Positions 1 to 5,864 of a DNA stretch of 19,357 nucleotides are shown here, in pieces. The stretch comes from Scatomorpha sp036653715 (GTDB lineage: Bacteria; Bacillota; Clostridia; Oscillospirales; Oscillospiraceae), in assembly GCA_036653715.1 (NCBI GenBank), contig JAVVTL010000030.1:1-19357 (forward strand), written 5' to 3'. The position numbers and the translations under genes were made by a program. Below the pieces are notes generated by a model, which was not told where the DNA came from, did not search any database, and was given only the letters and a program-made list of their open reading frames with translations. How positions within the stretch are numbered: the first letter of the stretch is position 1; each line of letters begins with the position of its first letter.

Positions 1-839
1 CCGGCGGTCATGCCTTTTATGAACTGGCGGCTCATGAGCAGATAGAGCGCCATGACGGGCAGGGACGAGAGGGTCAGCACGGCGAGGACCTTGGGCCAAT
101 CGGTCTGATATTGGCCGAAAAGTCGGGTCACGCCGAGCAGGAGGGTCTTGGACTTCTCGTCGCTGATAAAGATTAGCGGGAACCAAAGGTCGTTCCAAAA
201 CGGGACGAGGTTATATATCCCCACGGTGGCGAGGGCGGGGCGCAGCATGGGTACGATGATGCGCACGAGGATGGAAAACCGCCCGGAGCCGTCAATCAGC
301 GCGGCCTCGGTCAGCTCGCGGGGGATTTGCCGGATAAACTCCGTCAGGATGAAAACGGCTATGGGCAGACCCATGGCGACATATATCGGCACAAGCGCCC
401 ATATAGTGTTCAGAAGTCCCATTGCGCGCATCATATTAAGGAGCTTTATGGAGGCAATTTTGATGGGGAGCATCATGCCTATCATGAAAAACAGGAACAT
501 GAGACTTGACCAGCGCCCCTTCCACTGGCTGAGGGCATAGGACACCATCGTGCCGAGGACGAGCACCAGCGTCAGCGATATGACGACGACGACAAAGCTG
601 TTCAGGAAATATCTGCCGAAATCGCTGCTCGACAGCACGTCGGTGTAGTTGGAAAAATGCCACTTATCGGGCAGGCCGAAGGGGTTTTCGTAGATGTACC
701 ACTTGCCCTTGAAGGAGTTCACGAGCATCACATACAGCGGGAAAATGACGACGATGCAATAGCCTATAAGCACGGCGTGGGAGCCGAGATGCATATTGCG
801 TCGGCGCAGCGAGCCGCCCTGAGATTTGTTGTCATTCAT
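1..839 (-). CDS. Carbohydrate ABC transporter permease, MalG-like (3' end cut by window edge)
   Basis: This is one of two inner-membrane permease subunits of a sugar-type ABC importer. Reading leftward from the ATG at 837-839, about 279 codons are present, and the last residues (RQFIKGMTAG) match the usual C-terminus of MalG-family proteins, so only a few residues are missing. It shows an N-terminal membrane segment (around residues 20-40), further hydrophobic segments, and the ATPase-docking EAA loop (E-A-A-L-I-D-G-S-G-R-F). A GGAGTGA Shine-Dalgarno at 845-851 overlaps the stop of the upstream permease; the gap between the two genes is five bases, so they are almost certainly co-translated. 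The substrate cannot be named: the family covers oligosaccharides, polyols and glycerol-3-phosphate. No ATPase is seen; clostridia often use one shared MsmX-like ATPase. Confidence 0.93.
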   Translation of the reverse strand, partial: MNDNKSQGGSLRRRNMHLGSHAVLIGYCIVVIFPLYVMLVNSFKGKWYIYENPFGLPDKWHFSNYTDVLSSSDFGRYFLNSFVVVVISLTLVLVLGTMVSYALSQWKGRWSSLMFLFFMIGMMLPIKIASIKLLNMMRAMGLLNTIWALVPIYVAMGLPIAVFILTEFIRQIPRELTEAALIDGSGRFSILVRIIVPMLRPALATVGIYNLVPFWNDLWFPLIFISDEKSKTLLLGVTRLFGQYQTDWPKVLAVLTLSSLPVMALYLLMSRQFIKGMTA

Positions 840-844
840 ATTCG

Positions 845-1723
845 TCACTCCCTTGAGCTTGTCAGCTTCAGACCGATGAGCGAGCCTATCAGAAGCAGGA
901 TGAAGGTTATCGTCGCGATGGCGGCACCAAGCCCGGTGTCGGGGATGGCGACGGGGTGCTGCCCCGCTATGCCGACGCGATAGAACAGGGTGCCGATAAG
1001 GTCGGTCGAATAGCCCGGCGCACCGTTGGCGTTTTCCATGGCGAAGACGACGTCAAAGGCGTTGAAGTTGTTGACAAAGGTCAGAATCGTGATGATGCCG
1101 ACGACGGGCTTTATGAGGGGCAGCTTGATGTGCAGGAAAACCTGCCAAGGCGTTGCGCCCTCGATATCCGCCGCCTCGTAGATGTCCTCGCTGATGTTGT
1201 TCAGCGCGGCGACAAACATCATGGTGGGTATGCCAATCCACTGCCAGCAGGAGACAAGCGCCACGCAGATAAGCGCCGTGGATTCGTTGCCGAGCAGGGG
1301 GATGCCAAGCCCGGACCACTGGGGGTTGAGGATGAGCTTCCAAAGATAGCCCGTCACCAGCACGGCAAAGGTGCAGGGGATGAAGATGATGGTCTGATAT
1401 ATCTTGAAGCCGCGCATCTTGGGCTGGGTCAGCAGGACGGCAAAGAGTATGCCGAGGACGTTCTGCACCAGCATGTGGATGATGAAAAAAACGCAGGTGT
1501 TTTTGAAGGCGCTCCAATATCGCAGGGAGGTCTCCCCGCCTGAAAACAGCTTGGCAAAATTGTCGAAGCCGGTAAAAGTCATGTCATTGTAGCGGCCGGT
1601 ATAGAAGCTCATTCTCACGGAGTCCAGCATCGGATATGCCATAAACAGCACATAAAAAACCAGCGCGGGCAAAACGTACCATATCCAGTAGCTCCCGCCG
1701 GGGTTCAGCCTTTTGGGTTTCAA
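845..1723 (-). CDS. Carbohydrate ABC transporter permease, MalF-like
   Basis: Partner permease of the sugar-type importer, 292 residues, the usual size for the short MalF/UgpA class. An N-terminal membrane segment (about residues 12-32, containing YVLPALVFYVLFMAYP) is followed by a periplasmic/extracellular loop with the family-typical F-T-G-F-D-N-F. The EAA loop near residue 190 reads E-A-A-D-I-E-G-A-T-P-W and is followed by a lysine- and leucine-rich stretch. The start is a TTG at 1721-1723, chosen because GGCGGTG at 1731-1737 is a reasonable Shine-Dalgarno at seven bases spacing and no ATG lies near. It lies 80 bases downstream of the binding-protein gene, behind a strong hairpin, and directly upstream of the MalG-like gene. 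Family assignment is firm; the sugar is unknown. Confidence 0.94.
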   Translation of the reverse strand: MKPKRLNPGGSYWIWYVLPALVFYVLFMAYPMLDSVRMSFYTGRYNDMTFTGFDNFAKLFSGGETSLRYWSAFKNTCVFFIIHMLVQNVLGILFAVLLTQPKMRGFKIYQTIIFIPCTFAVLVTGYLWKLILNPQWSGLGIPLLGNESTALICVALVSCWQWIGIPTMMFVAALNNISEDIYEAADIEGATPWQVFLHIKLPLIKPVVGIITILTFVNNFNAFDVVFAMENANGAPGYSTDLIGTLFYRVGIAGQHPVAIPDTGLGAAIATITFILLLIGSLIGLKLTSSRE

Positions 1724-1758
1724 GGGACTTCACCGCCTTAATATCTGTAGTTTCAAGA

Positions 1759-1786
1759 CAGCCGGGGGAAAAAATCCCCCCGGCTG
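1759..1786 (-). other. Strong intercistronic hairpin between binding-protein and permease genes
   Basis: A perfect 10-bp inverted repeat (CAGCCGGGGG at 1759-1768, CCCCCGGCTG at 1777-1786) with an eight-base A/T-rich loop. On the minus strand no U-run follows, so it is not a good intrinsic terminator. In this position after the binding-protein cistron such hairpins usually protect the upstream mRNA from 3' decay or cause partial termination, giving more binding protein than permease. That role is inference. Confidence 0.7.
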
Positions 1787-1803
1787 CGGTGTTGGGCTTT
1801 GGT

Positions 1804-3081
1804 TTATTTCTCTGCGGTCTGCGCGGCGACAACGCTGTCGGCGGCGGCCTGCGGGGTGAGGGTGCCCTTGAGAACGCCGATGACTGCCTGATTCATGGGG
1901 GCATAGAGGTCCATGAGGGCGGGCCATACGAAGCGGGCGTCGGTTTCCTTGCCCTGATTGAGGGAGAGGAACTCATTGGCATGGGGGTCGGCAAGGGTTA
2001 TCTCGGTGTTAATCATCGGGAAGTAGCCGACGGGGAGGTTGGCGGAAGCAACGGTTGCGCCCTCGGGGCTGGCAAGCCATGTGAGGAAGGCCGTGCAGGC
2101 TTCAAGGTTCTTGGAGGCGGCGTTCATGGTGATTGCCATGTCGGGATGGAAGCAGATGGCTGTCTTGCCGCCCTCGCGTGCGGGAATGGCGAAGACGCCC
2201 CAGTCGAATTCGGCATCGGCATAGACGCCGGCGGTCCATGAACCGTCGATGAACATGACGGCCTTTTGGGTGCTGAACAGCGCCTGGCTGTCGTTATAGG
2301 TGACTGCTTCAAAGCCGGTGGGAAGGAAGGGGGCGACGCCGGCGATGTCGGTGTAGGCGTTTACGAAGGCTTCGTCGTTAACGGCCTTTTCGCCTGCTTC
2401 GTACTTGACGCGCTCGGTGGCTCCGCCTATGTAGTTCGGGAGCATGCCGAGGAAGAAGGTCTCAAGGATGTCCCACTCGTCGGCAACGCCGTTGGCGAGG
2501 GGTGTGTAGCCCTTGTCCTTAAGGGTCTGGCAGAGGGTCATGAATTCTTCCCAAGTGGCGGGGGCGGCAAGGCCCTCCTTGGCAAAGACGTCTTTATTGT
2601 AGTATACGGCGTGGGAAACGGCGGCGAAGGGTACGGCGAACATTTTGCCGTCGGCAGTCTGCCAAGGGGCGAGGTTGGAGGGGGTGAAGTTCTCCATCAG
2701 GCCGGGGATGGCGGAGCAGTCGGCAAAGTAGCCGGCGTCAAACAGCTCAATGCCGGTGGCATAGGAGCGGGCATACATGAGGTCCGGGCCGGTGCCGCTG
2801 TCGAGCTGGGTGCGGAGGGTGGCGTTGTAGTCGGGGGGATTGGTGGGCTGGAACTCGATGGTGACGTTGGGGGCGACTTCTTTGTAGGCCGCGAGCAGCG
2901 CCGTCATTTGGGCGACGTCGTCGGTACGCCATGAGCCCATGGTGAGGGTGACGGGTTCGGCGGGTTCTGCCTCGGGGACGGGGGTGCCTGTGGCCACGGG
3001 GGCGGGCTTTGCGCCGCAGCCTGCCAAAAGGGCCGTGAGCATGAGAACTGCAAGAAGCACGCTGAAGATGCGCTTTTTCAT
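1804..3081 (-). CDS. Extracellular solute-binding lipoprotein, family 1 (sugar ABC importer)
   Basis: A 425-residue substrate-binding protein, the usual size for the MalE/UgpB-like class. The start at 3079-3081 is fixed by an AGGAGG at 3091-3096. It begins M-K-K-R, has a hydrophobic stretch, and a lipobox L-A-G-C with the lipidated Cys at residue 22, so it is anchored to the outer face of the membrane. A Pro/Ala/Glu-rich linker (about residues 24-42) leads into the binding domain. Typical family stretches are present, such as the early G-S-W-R-T and, toward the C-terminus, A-F-L-T-W-L-A-S-P-E-G. It is the first gene of the importer operon, with the two permease genes downstream, and is driven by the promoter at 3136-3164. 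An in-frame extension upstream to 3180 has no ribosome binding site and overlaps the promoter, so it was not used. Substrate unknown. Confidence 0.94.
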   Translation of the reverse strand: MKKRIFSVLLAVLMLTALLAGCGAKPAPVATGTPVPEAEPAEPVTLTMGSWRTDDVAQMTALLAAYKEVAPNVTIEFQPTNPPDYNATLRTQLDSGTGPDLMYARSYATGIELFDAGYFADCSAIPGLMENFTPSNLAPWQTADGKMFAVPFAAVSHAVYYNKDVFAKEGLAAPATWEEFMTLCQTLKDKGYTPLANGVADEWDILETFFLGMLPNYIGGATERVKYEAGEKAVNDEAFVNAYTDIAGVAPFLPTGFEAVTYNDSQALFSTQKAVMFIDGSWTAGVYADAEFDWGVFAIPAREGGKTAICFHPDMAITMNAASKNLEACTAFLTWLASPEGATVASANLPVGYFPMINTEITLADPHANEFLSLNQGKETDARFVWPALMDLYAPMNQAVIGVLKGTLTPQAAADSVVAAQTAEK

Positions 3082-3135
3082 TTTTTCTGTCCTCCTGATT
3101 TCGCAAAATTTTTTTCGGGACACATTCCCAAGCTG

Positions 3136-3164
3136 ATTATATGTCGTTATTGCCAAGCCGTCAA
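3136..3164 (-). promoter_or_regulatory. Sigma-70/SigA-type promoter of the sugar importer operon
   Basis: On the minus strand TTGACG (3159-3164) and a perfect TATAAT (3136-3141) are separated by 17 bases. Transcription would start near 3129, about 48 bases before the binding-protein ATG. No clear operator palindrome was recognised around it. Confidence 0.85.
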
Positions 3165-3231
3165 CTGTAATAATGTCCACTCGCTATCAAAATCGACCAA
3201 TAAACGCTGTTCGACAGGAAATTACCTCTTT

Positions 3232-3250
3232 CCCCTTGTTTCACACGGGG
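3232..3250. promoter_or_regulatory. Imperfect dyad just upstream of the met operon -35 box (candidate operator)
   Basis: The sequence has the symmetry CCCC-N-TGT-NNN-ACA-N-GGGG over 19 bases: 14 of 16 arm positions pair, with only the T/C positions mismatched. It ends one base before the TTGACA of the met promoter. Position and symmetry fit a dimeric repressor or activator site, but no regulator is identified. Confidence 0.4.
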
Positions 3251-3251
3251 C

Positions 3252-3280
3252 TTGACAAGTGCGGCGGGCTGTGTTAGCAT
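3252..3280 (+). promoter_or_regulatory. Promoter of the leader peptide-metNIQ operon
   Basis: TTGACA (3252-3257) and TAGCAT (3275-3280) are 17 bases apart. The predicted start near 3287 leaves about 25 bases before the leader ATG, so the untranslated leader, short peptide gene and terminator all lie on the transcript ahead of metN. Confidence 0.8.
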
Positions 3281-3311
3281 AACGGACAACGATAAAGAGA
3301 GGATGCGTTTT

Positions 3312-3428
3312 ATGAAGCTTTACGCGGCAACCATGATGATGGATATGTTCATGTGCGAGATGTGCATGAGCATGCTTTGCTGCGCCCCGGCTCCAAAACG
3401 CTTTCCTTCCCGGCACCTTGCCGGATAA
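3312..3428 (+). CDS. Methionine/cysteine-rich leader peptide upstream of metNIQ (putative attenuator peptide)
   Basis: A 38-codon ORF from ATG 3312 to TAA 3426-3428. An AGAGAGGA Shine-Dalgarno-like sequence at about 3297-3303 sits eight bases before the start. Methionine occupies residues 1, 8, 9, 10, 12, 14, 17, 19 and 21, and cysteine residues 15, 18, 23 and 24; nothing in normal protein composition explains this. The rest is a Pro/Arg/Lys-containing tail. The peptide has no recognised fold. It lies between the met promoter and an intrinsic terminator at 3451-3490, followed by metN. This is the architecture of ribosome-mediated attenuation: when charged Met-tRNA or Cys-tRNA is scarce, a ribosome stalled on codons 8-24 (3333-3383) would change leader folding and let polymerase through. 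That function is inferred from composition, position and the methionine importer downstream. A Met-rich metal-binding peptide is the alternative, but I think it less likely. Confidence 0.85.
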   Translation: MKLYAATMMMDMFMCEMCMSMLCCAPAPKRFPSRHLAG

Positions 3429-3450
3429 AGCCACGTGCAATATTGGCACA

Positions 3451-3490
3451 TGAGCGGGAAGCCTTTGGGCTTCCCGCTCATTTTATTTTT
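3451..3490 (+). terminator. Intrinsic terminator in the metNIQ leader (attenuator)
   Basis: A perfect 13-bp stem (TGAGCGGGAAGCC at 3451-3463 with GGCTTCCCGCTCA at 3468-3480), a four-base loop, then TTTTATTTTT. It starts 22 bases after the leader peptide stop and ends 17 bases before metN, so it must be read through for transporter expression. CTTCCCG inside the leader gene (3406-3412) is complementary to CGGGAAG in the 5' arm (3455-3461), a candidate antiterminator pairing. The hairpin CCGGCA-CCT-TGCCGG (3410-3424) overlaps that segment and would compete with it. Confidence 0.9.
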
Positions 3491-3507
3491 GGAAAGAGGT
3501 AACTGCT

Positions 3508-4263
3508 TTGATTGAGCTATCACACCTTACAAAAACCTTCGACTGCGACGGGGAAACCGTCCGCGCCGTCAGCGACGTAAATCTCACCATCGGTGACGGA
3601 GAGGTTTTCGGCATCATCGGCCTCTCCGGTGCGGGAAAGTCCACTCTCGCCCGCTGCATCAACTACCTCGAGACGCCCACCTCCGGCGAGGTCATCTTCG
3701 ACGGCGTGGCGCTCGGCTCTCTCTCCGGGCGCGGCCTGCGGGAGACGCGGCGGCGGATGTCCATGATATTTCAGGGCTTTAACCTCCTTGAGCAGCGCAC
3801 GGCGCTCCGAAACGTCTGCTTCCCGCTCGAGATTGCCGGCGTCCCCAAGGAAAAGGCTCGCGCCCGTGCCGCCGAGCTGCTTGCGCTCGTCGGACTTTCG
3901 GACAAAGCCGGAGCCTATCCCTCCCGCCTTTCCGGCGGACAGAAGCAGCGCGTGGCAATAGCAAGGGCGCTCGCCTCCGACCCCTCCGTCCTCCTCTGCG
4001 ACGAAGCCACCAGCGCCCTCGACCCGGAGACGACGACCTCCATCCTCGAGCTGCTGCGGGACATTAACCGCAATCTTGGCGTCACCATCGTCATCATCAC
4101 TCACGAGATGCGCGTTGTGGAACAAATCTGCACCCGTGTCGCCGTGCTTGATAACAGCCGCGTGGCGGAGGAAGGTCCCGTTCGGGACATTTTCCGCGCA
4201 CCGGAATCCGACATTGCAAGGCGGCTCATCCGACCGCTCGCGGGAGGTGTTTGTGCGTGCTGA
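3508..4263 (+). CDS. metN: Methionine ABC transporter ATP-binding protein MetN, short form without regulatory domain
   Basis: Cytoplasmic ATPase that powers methionine import by MetNIQ. It carries Walker A G-L-S-G-A-G-K-S-T (about residues 38-46), the Q-loop F-Q-G-F-N-L-L-E, signature L-S-G-G-Q-K-Q-R, Walker B V-L-L-C-D-E-A-T-S-A-L-D and the switch histidine in I-I-T-H-E-M. The residues after the Q-loop and around the signature are those of MetN-type ATPases. At 251 residues it ends right after the ABC domain. E. coli MetN is about 343 residues with a C-terminal NIL (ACT-like) domain that binds methionine and shuts off transport; here it is absent. The TTG start at 3508 is supported by AGAGGT at 3495-3500. 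The last bases overlap metI, so the short length is not a frameshift: metI's ribosome binding site lies inside the metN 3' end. Confidence 0.93.
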   Translation: MIELSHLTKTFDCDGETVRAVSDVNLTIGDGEVFGIIGLSGAGKSTLARCINYLETPTSGEVIFDGVALGSLSGRGLRETRRRMSMIFQGFNLLEQRTALRNVCFPLEIAGVPKEKARARAAELLALVGLSDKAGAYPSRLSGGQKQRVAIARALASDPSVLLCDEATSALDPETTTSILELLRDINRNLGVTIVIITHEMRVVEQICTRVAVLDNSRVAEEGPVRDIFRAPESDIARRLIRPLAGGVCAC

Positions 4264-4922
4264 ATGAAAAAATGATTCAGCTTCTCATGCAGGGCGTGCT
4301 TGAGACGCTGTATATGACCCTCGGCGGCGCGGGGCTTGCGTATCTCTTTGGCCTGCCGCTCGGCGTCATCCTCTATGCCACCGGCAAGGACGGCATCCGA
4401 CCCTGCCGCCCCGTGAGCGCTGTGCTCGGCTTTGCGGCCAACATCCTGCGCTCCATCCCCTTCCTTATCCTGCTGGTGCTCATACAGCCCTTCACCCGGA
4501 TTGTGGTCGGCACCACCATCGGCTCCTCCGCAACGCTCGTGCCGCTCGTCGTCGCCGCCGCTCCCTTTGTGGCGAGAATGGTCGAGTCCTCCCTGCTCGA
4601 GGTTGACCGAGGCGTTGTCGAGGCGTCACAGTCCATGGGCGCGGGCAACCTGCAAATCATCTTCAAGGTCCTCATACCGGAGGCGCGCCCCTCCCTGCTC
4701 ACAGGAGCCGCGATAGCCGTTACCACCATCCTCGGCTATTCCGCCGTGGCGGGCTTCTGCGGCGGCGGCGGCCTCGGCGCCATCGCCACAAACTACGGGC
4801 TTTACCGCTATGAGGACGATGTGATGCTCGTCACCGTCGCGCTGCTCGTAATCCTCGTCCAAATCTTTCAGATGGTGGGCACAAAAATCGCCCGCACGTC
4901 CGACAAGCGCATCAAACAATAA
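4257..4922 (+). CDS. metI: Methionine ABC transporter permease MetI
   Basis: Membrane subunit of the methionine importer, about 221 residues, the usual length for MetI (about 217). Several hydrophobic segments are visible, and the EAA loop reads V-E-A-S-Q-S-M-G-A-G-N-L-Q-I-I, close to the MetI consensus. The later G-Y-S-A-V-A-G-F-C-G-G-G-G-L-G-A-I stretch is also typical. I chose GTG 4257 because GGGAGG at 4242-4247 lies nine bases upstream; the in-frame TTG at 4251 is only three bases from that site. The gene overlaps the metN stop by seven bases, indicating translational coupling. A 15-base tandem duplication begins at its stop codon. Confidence 0.93.
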   Translation: MLNEKMIQLLMQGVLETLYMTLGGAGLAYLFGLPLGVILYATGKDGIRPCRPVSAVLGFAANILRSIPFLILLVLIQPFTRIVVGTTIGSSATLVPLVVAAAPFVARMVESSLLEVDRGVVEASQSMGAGNLQIIFKVLIPEARPSLLTGAAIAVTTILGYSAVAGFCGGGGLGAIATNYGLYRYEDDVMLVTVALLVILVQIFQMVGTKIARTSDKRIKQ

Positions 4923-4947
4923 CCCACACAAAAATAACCCACACAAA
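4918..4947. repeat. 15-bp perfect tandem duplication in the metI-metQ gap
   Basis: The unit AATAACCCACACAAA occurs twice in direct succession (4918-4932 and 4933-4947). The metI stop codon is in the first copy. It spaces metI from the metQ ribosome binding site and probably arose by slippage. Confidence 0.9.
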
Positions 4948-4966
4948 AAAATTGGAGGAATTCAAA

Positions 4967-5776
4967 ATGAAAAAGACTCTTTCGCTCATTCTCTCCCTCG
5001 CACTCGCAATTTGCCTCTTCAGCGGCTGCGGCAAGCAGGACGCCGAGGATAAGGTCATCCGCGTCGGTGCCTCCGTCACCCCCCACGCCGAGATACTCGA
5101 AGTCACCCGCCCCCTGCTCGAGGCCGCCGGCTACACTCTCGAAATCGTCGAATACAACGACTACATACTCCCGAACACCGCCGTCGAGAACGGCGAGCTT
5201 GACGCAAACTACTTCCAGCACCAGCCGTACCTCACCGACTTCAACGAGAAGAACGGCACCCACCTCGTCTCCGTCGCCTCCGTCCACTATGAGCCGTTCG
5301 GCATCTATGTCGGCAAATGCGCAAGCCTCGCCGACCTCCCCGACGGCGCCGTCATCGCCGTCCCGAACGACGGCACAAACGAGGCGCGCGCCCTGTTCCT
5401 GCTCCAGCAGGAGGGCCTCATCACCCTGCCCGAGGACATCGGTCTGACCGCCACCAAGATTGACATCGTCGAGAACCCCAAGAACCTCAAAATCGAGGAG
5501 ATTGAGGCCGCGCAAATCGTCCGCTCCCTGCCCGACGTGGACCTCGCCGTCATAAACGGCAACTACGCCATCGGCGGCGGCCTGAGCGTAAGCGACGCAC
5601 TCGCGCTTGAAGACGCCGAGGGCGACGGCGCAACGACCTTTGCCAATATCCTCGCCGTCAAGGAAGGCAACGAGTCCTCCGAGAAAATCACCGCCCTCGT
5701 GAAGGCGCTCCTTTCCGACGAAGTGCGCGAATTCATAAATTCCACCTACGCGGGCGCTGTCGTCCCCATTTTCTGA
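4967..5776 (+). CDS. metQ: Methionine-binding lipoprotein MetQ (NlpA family)
   Basis: Substrate-binding lipoprotein delivering methionine to MetNI, 269 residues, normal for the family. ATG 4967 is preceded by GGAGG at 4954-4958. A signal peptide (K-K then hydrophobic core) ends at F-S-G-C with the lipidated Cys at residue 21. The mature part shows NlpA/MetQ hallmarks: the opening V-I-R-V-G-A-S-V-T-P-H-A-E-I-L, the D-A-N-Y-F-Q-H-Q-P-Y-L segment, the V-P-N-D-G-T-N-E-A-R-A-L loop and V-N/I-N-G-N-Y-A near the ligand site. It is last in the metN-metI-metQ operon. No terminator follows it; a new promoter starts right at its end, so some readthrough into the next gene is possible. Confidence 0.94.
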   Translation: MKKTLSLILSLALAICLFSGCGKQDAEDKVIRVGASVTPHAEILEVTRPLLEAAGYTLEIVEYNDYILPNTAVENGELDANYFQHQPYLTDFNEKNGTHLVSVASVHYEPFGIYVGKCASLADLPDGAVIAVPNDGTNEARALFLLQQEGLITLPEDIGLTATKIDIVENPKNLKIEEIEAAQIVRSLPDVDLAVINGNYAIGGGLSVSDALALEDAEGDGATTFANILAVKEGNESSEKITALVKALLSDEVREFINSTYAGAVVPIF

Positions 5777-5805
5777 TTGACGGCGCGGCCTTAAACGGGT
5801 AAAAT
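5777..5805 (+). promoter_or_regulatory. Promoter of the DUF2974 hydrolase gene
   Basis: TTGACG (5777-5782), beginning directly after the metQ stop codon, and TAAAAT (5800-5805) are 17 bases apart. The predicted transcript starts near 5812, about 50 bases before the ATG at 5865. A small inverted repeat TCAGG-TAG-CCTGA (5806-5818) covers the start region. Confidence 0.7.
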
Positions 5806-5864
5806 TCAGGTAGCCTGAGCAGTATGCCGGACCGATTTTCAAGGCTTTGGAAGGAGCGTTTCAT

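Noticed and set aside
1804..3180. 33-residue N-terminal extension of the sugar-binding protein
   Set aside because: The extension covers the promoter and the AGGAGG site, and would bury the lipoprotein signal peptide.
3290..3332. SAM-I riboswitch-like words (AGAGAGG, ATGAA, GGCAACC) in the met leader
   Set aside because: The words occur in the expected order, but the P1 closing strand, the GGTGC-AATTCC 3' core and correct helix spacing are missing. The region is also occupied by the Met-rich ORF. A covariance-model search would settle whether it is a decayed riboswitch.
3508..4263. Short metN as a frameshifted gene
   Set aside because: metI begins inside its 3' end with its own Shine-Dalgarno, and no NIL-domain sequence is found in another frame downstream.
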